Positions 1-7,875 of a stretch of DNA of 64,000 bases are shown here, in pieces. How positions within the stretch are numbered: position 1 is the stretch's first letter; each line of letters opens with the position of its first letter. The DNA is from Streptomyces sp. S3(2020) (GTDB lineage: Bacteria > Actinomycetota > Actinomycetes > Streptomycetales > Streptomycetaceae), in assembly GCF_013044505.1 (NCBI RefSeq), contig NZ_JABERD010000012.1, forward strand, positions 1 through 64,000, given 5' to 3'. The position numbers were made by a program, and so were the translations under genes. The notes below the pieces were generated by a model. That model did no database searches. It had not been told where the DNA came from and worked only from the letters and a program-made list of their open reading frames with translations.

Positions 1-744
1 CCCCTACCCGCTCCCCTGGCCCTCAGTCGAACCGGACCCGTCCTCCATGTCCGGCTCAACCCCTCCGCACAGGACGACGTCCTGAGCACCGCGGTCCTGG
101 ACGCACTCATCGCCGTCCTCGACAACCTCCACGACCAGCCCGACGTCCGCATCCTGGTGCTCTCGTCCCTGGGCGACGACTTCTGCCTGGGAGCCGACCG
201 CCGGGAGTACCAGGACGCCCTGGCCGTCGATCCCACGGGGGCCACGCTGCGACGTGTCGCGGACCGGGCCCACCGCCTGTGCCAGGCACTGGAAGACACC
301 CACGCAATCACCATCGCCCGGCTCCACGGCAAGGTCATCGGGGCCGGCCTCGCGCTCGCCGCCTACTGCGACCTGCGCGCGGGCGCCGACACGTGCCGCT
401 TCCGGATGCCGGAGGTCGGCGTCGGACTCGCACCCGCGTGGGGCGGCGCCATGGGCCGTCTGATCGCGGAAGCCGGCGCCGCCCGGATCCGTGAACTCAT
501 GCTCACCTGCGACGACTTCGACGCGCCCACGGCCCATCGCCTCGGACTCCTGCACAAGGTCGCCCCGCTCGAAGAGCTGGACGACACCGTCACCGCCTGG
601 ACCAAACCCCTCGCACGGCGCTCCCCCCAGGCCCTCGTGCTGACCAAACGCATGCTCACCGGCTACGCCAGAGCCGCCCGCATCGCCGACCCCACCCTCC
701 TGGACGCCCACCTCCTCACCGCCCAACTGGCCCAACCCCGCTGA
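1..744 (+). CDS. Enoyl-CoA hydratase/isomerase family protein (5' partial)
   Basis: This is the C-terminal part of a crotonase-fold protein; the frame is open from the first base of the window, so the true start lies upstream. Members hydrate or isomerise acyl-CoA thioesters in the cytoplasm. The oxyanion-hole segment GKVIGAGLALAAYCDL is clear, followed by FRMPEVGVGLAPAWGG, which carries one of the usual acidic catalytic positions, and the helical C-terminal part ending in LTKRML. A GTG at 157 would give only 195 residues and would drop the beginning of the fold, so it is not the likely start. The substrate cannot be told from sequence. A hairpin terminator follows the stop codon. Confidence 0.85.
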   Translation, partial: PLPAPLALSRTGPVLHVRLNPSAQDDVLSTAVLDALIAVLDNLHDQPDVRILVLSSLGDDFCLGADRREYQDALAVDPTGATLRRVADRAHRLCQALEDTHAITIARLHGKVIGAGLALAAYCDLRAGADTCRFRMPEVGVGLAPAWGGAMGRLIAEAGAARIRELMLTCDDFDAPTAHRLGLLHKVAPLEELDDTVTAWTKPLARRSPQALVLTKRMLTGYARAARIADPTLLDAHLLTAQLAQPR

Positions 745-773
745 CCAACCCCAAGGAGCCCCACCCCACAGCC

Positions 774-809
774 GCCCGGCCCCTCTAGTACGCCTAGGGC
801 CCTCCGGGC
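774..809 (+). terminator. Hairpin terminator after the enoyl-CoA hydratase gene
   Basis: A GC-rich inverted repeat (GCCCGGCCC pairing with GGGCCCTCCGGGC) lies 30 bases after the stop codon. It has no U-tract, which is usual for actinobacterial terminators. It sits between convergent genes and may act in both directions. Confidence 0.5.
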
Positions 810-950
810 AGTTGACCCCCTCCCCCGTTCATGGCGAGGTTCTCGCGCACCATGACGAACTCACTGTGAACGGGGTGTAATCCGGCCCTGGCACCCGCCG
901 GTGAACTGATGGAAACCGCGCGACGGCTCGGCCGCGGATCGCGGAGGTGC

Positions 951-1385
951 TCAGTCGAGACAGAACTCGTTGCCCTCGACGTCCTGCATCACGATGCAGG
1001 ACTCGTTGACGCCGTCGGCGCGCAGCAGTTGTACGCGTGTGGCGCCGAGCGCGACGAGGCGTGTGCACTCGGCTTCGAGGGTGGCGAGGCGTTCCTCGCC
1101 CACGAGACCGGTGCCGGCCCGCACGTCGAGATGGACCCGGTTCTTGACGACCTTGCCTTCGGGGACGCGTTGGAAGTACAGCCGGGGGCCCACGCCGGTG
1201 GGATCACCGCATGCGAACGACGCGCCCTGCCGCTCAGCGGGCAGAGAGCGATCGAACGCCTCCCACGTGGCGAACCCCTCCGGTGGCGCCGGCACCTCGT
1301 ACCCCAGCACCTCGCACCAGAAGCGAGCCACCCGCTCGGGTTCGGCGCAGTCGAAGGTGACCTGGAACTTCTTGATCGCTGACAT
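951..1385 (-). CDS. VOC family protein (glyoxalase/bleomycin-resistance fold)
   Basis: A 144-residue protein beginning MSAIKKFQVTFDCAEPERVA, with the two beta-alpha-beta-beta-beta modules of the vicinal oxygen chelate fold. Typical segments are ARFWCEVLGYEVPAPPEG near the N-terminus, LYFQRVPEGKVVKNRVHLDV in the middle, and the end MQDVEGNEFCLD, whose Glu is the usual last metal-ligand position. Single-gene members of this sort in actinobacteria are annotated as glyoxalase-like; their substrates are mostly unknown. The ATG is chosen because the fold begins directly after it and because the open frame farther upstream runs into the promoter region of the next gene. Confidence 0.85.
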   Translation of the reverse strand: MSAIKKFQVTFDCAEPERVARFWCEVLGYEVPAPPEGFATWEAFDRSLPAERQGASFACGDPTGVGPRLYFQRVPEGKVVKNRVHLDVRAGTGLVGEERLATLEAECTRLVALGATRVQLLRADGVNESCIVMQDVEGNEFCLD

Positions 1386-1459
1386 CGGCGCACCATAGCA
1401 GGGGCGAATCCCGCCGCAACCGCGCGGGCGGAATGGGGCAGAATACTCGGCATGACGAT

Positions 1460-1811
1460 GTGAAGAGCACGAGAGAACCGGTGGCGTTGGCTGAAGGTCA
1501 GCGTCTGGGACACGGTCGCCGACGGGGATCAGCGGACCTGTGCGGCCTGCGGGACCCCCGTCCGTTCGTACCAGTACCGCTTCCATCCACCCGAGTCCGC
1601 CATGTTCGAGCGCTGTATCGGGCTCGCGTGGTGCTCCGGCTGCCGGATCTACTCCGGCTCGATGGTTCACGTTCCGCGCAAGCGTGTCCTCGTCGACGCG
1701 CTGGCCTCGCTCCCCCGCGACCAGAGGGAACGCATCGAACGGAGCGAGACCAGGCTGGTCGATTTCCTGGACAGACAGGCCCGGGGCAAGGGCACGCCCC
1801 CCTCTCGATGA
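1460..1811 (+). pseudogene. Small zinc-ribbon protein with a broken 5' end
   Basis: The main frame (1464-1811) encodes a convincing protein: ENRWRWLKVSVWDTVADGD, then a CxxC knuckle in RTCAACGTPV, a second Cys pair in GLAWCSGCRIYSG, and a C-terminal helix ending RSETRLVDFLDRQ. This frame has no ATG, GTG or TTG before the ATG at 1602, which would discard the first zinc knuckle. It is preceded by an in-frame TGA at 1461. A GTG at 1460 in another frame (VKSTRE) would join exactly if one GA dinucleotide had been lost from the run gagagaa at about 1471-1477. I infer a frameshifted gene; a non-canonical CTG start at 1491 is the alternative. Function is unknown; the two knuckles suggest zinc binding. 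Confidence 0.5.
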
Positions 1812-1824
1812 CGGTCTGCCGGGT

Positions 1825-2421
1825 TCACGCCGGGTAAGGGGTCGTCTCGCGTGCCGACTTGAGTGCGCCCGCCCACCAGGCCAGCTGGTCGAGGAGGGTC
1901 TTGGCGTAACCGGGGGTCTCGGGGTCCAGCGGGTGACCGTCGTGCCATGCCGTGAAGTAGTTGGGGAAGGCGAGTCCGTCGCGGATCGTCACCGCGTGCA
2001 GTTCGGTGAGGACGTTCTCCAGGTGCAGAATCGCGTGCCGGCCGCCCGCCGCGCCCCCGTAGCTGACGAAGGCGACCGGCTTGGCCGTCCACTGGGTGAA
2101 GTGCCAGTCGATGGCCGCCTTCAGGGAGGCGGGGTAGCTGTGGTTGTACTCGGGTGTGACGACGACGAACGCGTCCGCGCTCTCCAGGGCGGTGGTCAGC
2201 GGCCGCATCCCGGCCGGGCGAGGGTAGTCGTCTCCGGCGTACTTCGGTGATGCCGCGGGCAGCGACAGCGGGATCTCCACATCGGCCAGATCGACGACAT
2301 CGACGTCGAACCCGCCGTGCAGGTCGGCCTGTTCGGCGAACCAGGAGGCCACGACCGGGCCGAAGCGCCCCTCTCGGACGCTCGCCACGACGACCACCAG
2401 CTTGTGCGTGTTGTTGTCCAT
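1825..2421 (-). CDS. NADPH-dependent FMN reductase family protein
   Basis: A 198-residue flavodoxin-like protein. The phosphate-binding loop of the FMN site is VASVREGRFG at residues 11-20, and TPEYNHSYPASLKAAIDW in the middle is the hallmark of the family (azoreductase/chromate-reductase type), which reduces free or bound FMN with NAD(P)H. The start at MDNNTHK is preferred over an upstream GTG four codons earlier. It is transcribed divergently from the MmyB-type regulator that follows, 112 bases away. This pairing is common in Streptomyces and suggests that the regulator controls the reductase. Confidence 0.9.
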   Translation of the reverse strand: MDNNTHKLVVVVASVREGRFGPVVASWFAEQADLHGGFDVDVVDLADVEIPLSLPAASPKYAGDDYPRPAGMRPLTTALESADAFVVVTPEYNHSYPASLKAAIDWHFTQWTAKPVAFVSYGGAAGGRHAILHLENVLTELHAVTIRDGLAFPNYFTAWHDGHPLDPETPGYAKTLLDQLAWWAGALKSARETTPYPA

Positions 2422-2533
2422 GCCCACCACCATCGGGTCGGCCCTCGGGCACAGCCAGGCCGAGCCGAGACTGGCCCCCGCAGGGCCACCCTCAGCCCAC
2501 CGCGCCCCGTCCGGACCGCCCTATCCTCAAGGC

Positions 2534-3382
2534 ATGGGTACGCCGTTGGGTGACTTCATCCGGAGCAAGCGCGACAGCATCCAGCCTCAGACGCTCGGCC
2601 TGCCGGATCGGGGCCGCCGCCGCTCACCGGGGCTCCGCCGTACAGATCTCGCGGCGCGCGCCGGCATCAGCGTCGAGTACCTGACCCGCATCGAGCAGGG
2701 CCGTGACCGCAATCCCTCGGTGGCGGTGGTGCACGCACTCGCCGACGCCCTCAGCCTCTCCCCCTCCGAGCGCGACCACCTGCGCTATCTCACGAAGATC
2801 ACCGGTGGTGAGTGCACCGCGCACACCCGGCCCGCACCCCCGCCCCGCCATGTGCGGGACGCCGTACGGCAGACGCTCCGCCTTCTCGAACCGGGCATCG
2901 CCGTGGTGACCAACCGGCTCGGTGACCTCCTCGCCCACACCCCGGCGTACGCGTCGGTGACGAACGGCAGCGGACTGCTCGACACCGAAGCCCCGAACCT
3001 CACCCGCTACGTCTTCACCGACCCCCGCGCCCGCGCGTTCTTCGCCGACTGGGACGACATCGCCGACGAGCAGGCCTTCGACCTGTGGCTCGCCCCCACC
3101 GTGGAGAGCTCCGAGTGGTTCACCGCGCGACTCGCACCCCTCGCCGGCCCCGACCTGACCCGCCGCCTCAACCGGCACGTCGTGCCGCGACGGGGAGTCC
3201 TCCGGCTCAACCATCCAGCCGGACGCGAGCTTCGGCTGCTGCGGGAGACGCTCGAACTCCCCGCGGACGACCAACAGTTGACCGTGCTCCTCCCCGCGGA
3301 CGAGGAGACCGCCGCGGCCGTCGAAGAGCTCCGCCACGGACACGGACAGGCCCACCACGGCGCGCTCCGGGCCATCTCCTGA
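2534..3382 (+). CDS. XRE-family transcriptional regulator with MmyB-type ligand domain
   Basis: 282 residues. An N-terminal helix-turn-helix (LRRTDLAARAGISVEYLTRI followed by EQGRDRNPS) is joined to the MmyB-like C-terminal domain, a PAS-like ligand pocket, visible as ITNRLGD-like and WF(T)ARLAPLAGPDL segments and the ending RLNHPAGRELRLLRE. Proteins of this kind are cytoplasmic one-component regulators. In Streptomyces many sit next to, and divergent from, a dehydrogenase or reductase they control; here the neighbour is the FMN reductase. The ATG at 2534 begins the conserved opening LGDFIRSKRD; longer starts upstream would overlap the intergenic promoter region. Confidence 0.9.
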   Translation: MGTPLGDFIRSKRDSIQPQTLGLPDRGRRRSPGLRRTDLAARAGISVEYLTRIEQGRDRNPSVAVVHALADALSLSPSERDHLRYLTKITGGECTAHTRPAPPPRHVRDAVRQTLRLLEPGIAVVTNRLGDLLAHTPAYASVTNGSGLLDTEAPNLTRYVFTDPRARAFFADWDDIADEQAFDLWLAPTVESSEWFTARLAPLAGPDLTRRLNRHVVPRRGVLRLNHPAGRELRLLRETLELPADDQQLTVLLPADEETAAAVEELRHGHGQAHHGALRAIS

Positions 3383-3417
3383 CCTGTGCCGAGCCAGACC
3401 CTGCCGGATCGCGCGCG

Positions 3418-3439
3418 ATGTGGTGAAGACTGACCACAT
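3418..3439. promoter_or_regulatory. Inverted repeat ATGTGGT-N8-ACCACAT with adjacent direct repeat
   Basis: A perfect 7-bp inverted repeat with an 8-base spacer overlaps the likely start codon of the next gene. Its right half, TGACCACATGCCC, is repeated immediately downstream. This may be an operator, or a duplication of the start region; the binding protein is unknown. Confidence 0.3.
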
Positions 3440-3809
3440 GCCCACTGACCACATGCCCTACGACCCCGGCGGAGTCCTCTTCATAGCGCTCGGTCTCGTT
3501 CTCGTCGCCGCCGGCTCCCTGTGGCGGGGGCGAGTCGTGCGCCCCCTCTCGGTCAAGCGGGCCCATGCGGCAGCGACCAGGGACCGTTCGAGGAACCTGC
3601 TGCGAGCCGCGGACATGGCGATCGCCGAAGCGCGCCGTCAGGCCACCCTGGGTGAGCCGGCCATCGTGACCGTCGGGGACGTGCACAGGGTGGCGTGCCG
3701 GCACTACGGATACGTCTCCGTGGAGCACGAGGAGGCAGCCGCCGCCCTCCGTCGGCGCTTCGAGGCCGCGGACTGCCGGAGGGACTGCATGACGGATGCT
3801 TTCAACTGA
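3438..3809 (+). CDS. Hypothetical membrane-anchored protein
   Basis: About 123 residues. One N-terminal membrane helix (GGVLFIALGLVLVAAGSLW) is followed by a basic, helical, probably cytoplasmic domain rich in Arg and Ala that contains VTVGDVHRVACRHYGYVSVE. I do not recognise the family. Three start codons are possible in a short span: GTG at 3420, ATG at 3438 and ATG at 3453. The middle one is chosen because a weak GGTGAAG lies upstream. It stands alone between the regulator and a hypothetical gene on the same strand. Confidence 0.55.
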   Translation: MPTDHMPYDPGGVLFIALGLVLVAAGSLWRGRVVRPLSVKRAHAAATRDRSRNLLRAADMAIAEARRQATLGEPAIVTVGDVHRVACRHYGYVSVEHEEAAAALRRRFEAADCRRDCMTDAFN

Positions 3810-3845
3810 CCGCCTCCTCGCCCCCAAGCCGCACCTACCTCGGAA

Positions 3846-4568
3846 ATGAAGTTGAGGATGCACATCCTGGAAGACCCGTCCGAGCTCTCGCCGCGCGCAC
3901 AGGGATTCCTGCGTCGGGCAGGCCGGCGTGAGCGTTCTGTGCGGTTCGGGCTGCCGATGGAGCTCTGGCAGGTGCACGATCATGCGGGGAGACTCGTACC
4001 CGCCCCCATGGATCTCCTCATCCGATGCGAGGGATTCGAGCGGAAGTTCGCAGGCCTGCGCTACGAGGTACGCCGTAGCCGGGTCCTGGACGGGGAGCGG
4101 TACGCATCGGTCCGGGAGTGGGGGTACGACCACCTCGGAACGAAGACGCGCGCATGGCAGGACCCCGTAAGAGGCGGCTGGTACTTCGAGTGGACCGGCG
4201 AGCGGGTGTCCAAGCCGTGCCGGGACCTGCTCCACACCGACGGCAGTGTGGGCACCGACATCGACGGTGGCAGCCCCTATCTCCCCATCGCGCCGTCCCT
4301 CCCGCATCTCATCGAATCGCATGCCCTCACCGACACCGTCGCGACCTGGCGGCCATGGCCCATGGGCGCGCTCGCGGCCTCGGCAGTCGCACTCCTGGAC
4401 GGCCTGGCGGAAGTGCCCGAAGCCTCGTGGAGTTCCTCGCGGTGGCGGCTGTCGGACACCGTTGCCGTCATGGACCACGACACCTGGCACCGCGACAACC
4501 CGCGCCGACTGACGCACGTCTGGTCACGCGGAGAGGCCGGCCACCGCCAGGTGCGGGCGCTCCTGTGA
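3846..4568 (+). CDS. Hypothetical protein
   Basis: A 240-residue, apparently cytoplasmic protein rich in Trp and Arg, with no signal peptide or membrane helix. Segments such as MELWQVHDHAGRLV, REWGYDHLGTKTRAWQDP and GGWYFEWTGERVSKPCRDLL show a globular beta-rich fold, and codon use is like that of its neighbours. I do not recognise the family. It ends 13 bases before the monooxygenase-like gene that follows on the same strand, so the two may be co-transcribed. Confidence 0.65.
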   Translation: MKLRMHILEDPSELSPRAQGFLRRAGRRERSVRFGLPMELWQVHDHAGRLVPAPMDLLIRCEGFERKFAGLRYEVRRSRVLDGERYASVREWGYDHLGTKTRAWQDPVRGGWYFEWTGERVSKPCRDLLHTDGSVGTDIDGGSPYLPIAPSLPHLIESHALTDTVATWRPWPMGALAASAVALLDGLAEVPEASWSSSRWRLSDTVAVMDHDTWHRDNPRRLTHVWSRGEAGHRQVRALL

Positions 4569-4581
4569 CACCCTGACGACC

Positions 4582-4878
4582 GTGATAGTCAGGGTGAGTG
4601 AGGCACGCGTCCGTCCTGAACGCTTCGACGCGTTCCACGACATGATCGTCTCCGCCGTACGCGGGTTTCCCGGCCGCTACCCCGGGCTGGTGGACCACGA
4701 GGTGCTCCTCGCGCCACCCCACTCGCTGCTGTACGTCAGTCGCTGGCGCAGCGAGCAGGACCTGGTCGACTACGCCGGTGAGCACTGGCGTGACCAGCCC
4801 GTGGTGCTGCCGGGCGAGGACGAGTACCTCGTGGTACCGCTCCAGGTACGGCACTTCACGCACGCGCCGCTGAGCTGA
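4582..4878 (+). CDS. Antibiotic biosynthesis monooxygenase (ABM) domain protein
   Basis: A 98-residue protein with the compact ferredoxin-like fold of ABM proteins: a first strand MIVRVSEARVRP, the helix FDAFHDMIVSAV, the strand HEVLLAPPHSLLYVSRW and a second helix SEQDLVDYAG. Family members are small dimeric cofactor-free monooxygenases or stress proteins; the single-domain forms outside biosynthetic clusters have no assigned substrate. The GTG start follows the preceding stop by 13 bases, and the stop is 9 bases from the convergent monooxygenase gene. Confidence 0.75.
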   Translation: MIVRVSEARVRPERFDAFHDMIVSAVRGFPGRYPGLVDHEVLLAPPHSLLYVSRWRSEQDLVDYAGEHWRDQPVVLPGEDEYLVVPLQVRHFTHAPLS

Positions 4879-4887
4879 TCCGCCGGC

Positions 4888-6198
4888 TCAGTCGGCCTGT
4901 GCGGCCGTGTCCGGCGGCAGATCCAGATGCTCGCGCAGGGTGGTGCCCCGGTACTCGGTGCGGTAGACACTTCGGCTCTGGAGCTCCGGTACCAGCTTGT
5001 CGACGATGTCGGTGACCGAGGACGGGAGCAGGTGCGGCACGATGTTGAATCCGTCGACGGCGCGGGTGGTGACGTAGTGGGTCCACTCGTCGGCCACGGC
5101 CGACGGCGTGCCGGTGAACGCCGGGTGGCCCGGTGCCACCTCCAGCACCAACTGCCGTATCGACAGGCCCCGTTCGGCCGCCAGCTCGCGCCATTTGCGG
5201 ATCAGGGCGGCTTTGCCGGTGCGGTGCGCGAGGGAGATCGTGCCGCGTGAGGGGTCGAGTTCGTCCTCGCTGGGCTCGATGTCGGGAAGCGGTCCGTCCG
5301 GGTCGTAGGCGGACAGGTCGGTGCCCCAGTACTGCTCCAGGAAGGCGATCGCCCGGGGCCCGTTGATCTGTTCGGCGCGCACCCAGCGGGCCTTCTCCTG
5401 CGCCTCCGCGGGCGTGTCGCCGAGGACGACGCTCGCGCCCGGCAGGATCCGCAGCGAGTCCGGGGAACGGCCGTACCGGGACAGCCGGTCGCGCAGGTCG
5501 GCGGCGTAGGCGACGGCCTTGCCGTACTCGGTGTTGGCGGAGAAGACGACGTCGGCGTGGCGGGCGGCGAGTTCGCGGCCGCCGTCGGAGTCCCCGGCCT
5601 GGAAGAGCACCGGCCTGCCCTGCGGGCCGGGCGGGACGGTGGCGGTCGCGCGGAACCGCACCAGGTCGGTGTCCCGCTCCACCGGCCGCGAGGACGACCA
5701 GAGTGCCTTCGCGGCCTCGACGAACTGTGTCGCACGGTCGTAGCGGCGTTCGTGCTCCAGCCAGCCGCCTTGCCGGAAGTTGGCTCCGGTCCAGGCGTTG
5801 TCGGTGGTCACGATGTTCCAGCCGGCCCGGCCCCCGGAGAGCAGGTCGAGGCTCGCCAGGCGGCGCGCGAGGTCGGCCGGATAGTTGTAGGTGGTGTTCT
5901 GGGTGGCGACCAGGCCGATGCGATCGGTGACGGCGGCCAGGGCGGAGAGCTGGGTGATTGCGTCGGGGCGGCCGGCCACGTCGAGGTCGAAGACCCTGCC
6001 CCGGTTCTCCCGCACCCGCAGTCCCTCGCCGAGGAAGAAGGCGTCGAAGAGTCCCCGCTCCAGGGTCCGCACCACGTCGACGAAGGTCCCGATCGCGGTG
6101 TGCGAGGGGGCGTCGGGGTCGGTCCAGATCAGCTGGGGTCCCACTCCGGTGAAGAACAGGCCGAGGTGGAGCTGGGGTCGGGAGGAGGGTTCGGTCAT
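4888..6198 (-). CDS. NtaA/DmoA-type FMN-dependent monooxygenase (LLM class)
   Basis: 436 residues, the usual length for the NtaA/SnaA/DmoA branch of the bacterial luciferase-like family. These enzymes use reduced FMN and oxygen to attack chelators, dimethyl sulfide or sulfonates. Diagnostic segments are the N-terminal LHLGLFFTGVGPQLIW, DAFFLGEGLRVRENRG, the FMN-binding ATQNTTYNYPADLARRLASL, GRAGWNIVTTDNAWTGANF, and QAGDSDGGRELAARHADVVF. The ATG is supported by GAGGTGA eight bases upstream. It lies 10 bases after a second LLM gene in a two-gene operon, opposite a riboswitch-controlled importer, so an organosulfur substrate is a reasonable inference. Confidence 0.9.
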   Translation of the reverse strand: MTEPSSRPQLHLGLFFTGVGPQLIWTDPDAPSHTAIGTFVDVVRTLERGLFDAFFLGEGLRVRENRGRVFDLDVAGRPDAITQLSALAAVTDRIGLVATQNTTYNYPADLARRLASLDLLSGGRAGWNIVTTDNAWTGANFRQGGWLEHERRYDRATQFVEAAKALWSSSRPVERDTDLVRFRATATVPPGPQGRPVLFQAGDSDGGRELAARHADVVFSANTEYGKAVAYAADLRDRLSRYGRSPDSLRILPGASVVLGDTPAEAQEKARWVRAEQINGPRAIAFLEQYWGTDLSAYDPDGPLPDIEPSEDELDPSRGTISLAHRTGKAALIRKWRELAAERGLSIRQLVLEVAPGHPAFTGTPSAVADEWTHYVTTRAVDGFNIVPHLLPSSVTDIVDKLVPELQSRSVYRTEYRGTTLREHLDLPPDTAAQAD

Positions 6199-6208
6199 GG
6201 CGGTCACC

Positions 6209-7285
6209 TCAGGCGTTCGTGGTCGCGGCGGCGAATCGGCTGGCGGGGCGGGGCAGGCCGAGCGTGGTGCGCAGCGTGTCGCCGGAGCGGGGCGGGTGGT
6301 GCAGGCCCGCCGCGGCCAGGGCGGGCAGGACCCGGTCGGCCAGGACGGGCAGGTCGTCGGCGAGGACGGCGGGGTGCAGCCGTACGCCGTCGACGGACCG
6401 GGCGAGTTCGGTGAGGAGTTCGGTGAGCGCTTCCGGGGAGCCGACGTGGCGCAGTCTTCCGGTCCGGGGCCGGTCCGCCCCGGCGTCGAGTGCCGCGAGG
6501 CGGTCGGTGGCCGGGACTGCGGTGTCGAGGACGACCTCCACCTCGGCGAAGACCAGGGTCGCCCCGCTCTCCCGGGCGGCGTCCGCGCGGGAGGCGATGT
6601 CGGCGACGGTCGAGCGGGCGATCAGGACCACGTCGGCGCGCTCGTCGATCTCCAGCGCGTCCGGGGCGAGGACGACGATCTGGCCCTGCGGCGAACGGGG
6701 CGTGATCAGGGGGCCCTTGACGGTGAAGGAGGCGCCCTCGAAGTCGATGTGGTGCACACGGTCCGGGTCCAGGAAACGGCCGGTGGGAACGTCCTTGATG
6801 ATCGCGCCGTCCTCCCAGGAGTCCCACAGGGCACGGGCGGTGTCGACGACGTCCGCGATCTCCCGGCGCAGCGCGTCGGCGGCGAGCGGGGAGCGTCCGA
6901 CGGTGGCGAGGTCGTCCGGTCCTGCCGCCGCTCCCACCAGCCAGGCGGCCCGGCCGTGCGACGCGTGGTCCAGAGCGGCCAACTGCGTGGCGAGGTGGAA
7001 GGGTTCGGTGGTCGTGACGTGCAGTGTGGGTGCGAGCCCGATGCGGTCGGTGAGGCCCGAGACGTACGCCGCGCGGGTGCCGGCCTCGATACGGCCGACC
7101 GGTTCCGGGCCCGGACCGGGCGGCAGCGGTGTGTCGGCGAAGGTGACGAGGGCGAAGCCCGCGTGCTCGGCGGAGCGGACCGACTCCCGAACCGCCCGCG
7201 GGGTCAAGGTCGTTGGGGCGGCAGGGTGGGCGCCACCGCCGTCGGCCTCAAGGGCGAGGTGCAGACCGGCGTGGCGTTCAGTCAT
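6209..7285 (-). CDS. LLM class flavin-dependent oxidoreductase
   Basis: 358 residues of the luciferase-like monooxygenase fold, first gene of a two-gene leftward operon. Recognisable parts are ESVRSAEHAGFALVTFADTP, DRIGLAPTLHVTTTEPFHLA (the FMN phosphate region), QLAALDHASHGRAAWLVGAA and SPQGQIVVLAPDALEIDERA. The second half is more divergent and Ala-rich than in most members. The start MTERHAGLHLALEADGG is preceded by GGAGA at a good distance; an open frame upstream reaches 7360 but lacks a better site. The product probably works with the NtaA-like partner immediately downstream. Confidence 0.85.
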   Translation of the reverse strand: MTERHAGLHLALEADGGGAHPAAPTTLTPRAVRESVRSAEHAGFALVTFADTPLPPGPGPEPVGRIEAGTRAAYVSGLTDRIGLAPTLHVTTTEPFHLATQLAALDHASHGRAAWLVGAAAGPDDLATVGRSPLAADALRREIADVVDTARALWDSWEDGAIIKDVPTGRFLDPDRVHHIDFEGASFTVKGPLITPRSPQGQIVVLAPDALEIDERADVVLIARSTVADIASRADAARESGATLVFAEVEVVLDTAVPATDRLAALDAGADRPRTGRLRHVGSPEALTELLTELARSVDGVRLHPAVLADDLPVLADRVLPALAAAGLHHPPRSGDTLRTTLGLPRPASRFAAATTNA

Positions 7286-7505
7286 GGGGAGTCTCCGGTG
7301 GATGGTTCGGATGCAGGGGGGTGTTCGAGGGAAGGGGGCGGTCACGTCGGTGCGCGTCACGGACGCGTCAGACCTGAAGGCCTCTGGACGGCCGGGCGGG
7401 TTCGAGCGGCACCGGACGGCGTTGTTCGCCCGTGACGGCGGGATCCGACTTCACGCGAGGGCACGGCAGTAGGCCGGTGCGAAAAGGGGTGAAGGGAGCC
7501 GGTGG

Positions 7506-7634
7506 TCAGCGACAGATCTGGTCGAACTGATCGGCTCGACGGCCCACCCAGAACGGGTCGAGCAGCACGGTGCGTGCCTGACCTGCGGTCTCCATGACCG
7601 GATCAAAACACACGACGGAAGGGGCGTCCACCAT
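7506..7634 (-). CDS. Possible second leader peptide (42 residues, Cys near the end)
   Basis: A short leftward open frame beginning MVDAPSVVCFDP and ending GRRADQFDQICR-stop. It lies about 220 bases upstream of the LLM operon. Like the leader peptide on the other side of this intergenic region it ends with a Cys near the stop and has an Arg pair and an acidic stretch before it, but it lacks the HIDL core and a clear ribosome-binding site. I regard it as a candidate only. The rest of 7286-7690 holds no other gene I can support. Confidence 0.25.
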   Translation of the reverse strand: MVDAPSVVCFDPVMETAGQARTVLLDPFWVGRRADQFDQICR

Positions 7635-7690
7635 GTGTCCCGGCACGTGAGACGACCCCGTCTTCTCCAACAGGGCGCACGATTCCGGCA

Positions 7691-7720
7691 TTGACGTACG
7701 ACAAGACCGCTCCGTACGAT
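7691..7720 (+). promoter_or_regulatory. Housekeeping-type promoter of the sulfur-importer operon
   Basis: TTGACG at 7691-7696 and TACGAT at 7715-7720 are separated by 18 bases, close to the consensus for the principal sigma factor. Transcription would start near 7727, directly at the beginning of the riboswitch fold, which supports the assignment. Confidence 0.65.
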
Positions 7721-7724
7721 CACG

Positions 7725-7832
7725 ATCGGCATTGAGTGTCAGCGTCAAGCCCTGGCTTGCTGACCGGCAACCCTCCCGCGCGGTGGGGTGCTCCAGGTGA
7801 AAGCCCGGCGGGATCACCGAGGATTCCCGCAA
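7725..7832 (+). promoter_or_regulatory. SAM-IV-type S-adenosylmethionine riboswitch
   Basis: The segment contains the conserved core shared by SAM-I and SAM-IV aptamers: GTCAGC closing with GCTGAC around CAAGCCCTGGCTTG, then CCGGCAACCCTCC, CGCGGTGGGGTGCTCC and AGGTGA. A further hairpin follows (GCGGGA at 7808-7813 pairing with TCCCGC at 7825-7830), as in SAM-IV. SAM-IV riboswitches are known mainly from Actinobacteria upstream of sulfur and methionine genes. It lies on the plus strand between a promoter and the leader peptide of an ABC importer, so high SAM is expected to reduce expression of the importer operon. Confidence 0.85.
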
Positions 7833-7875
7833 ACGCGTGGCCCCGTCACCGGGGCCGGAGATGTGGAGGACCGAT

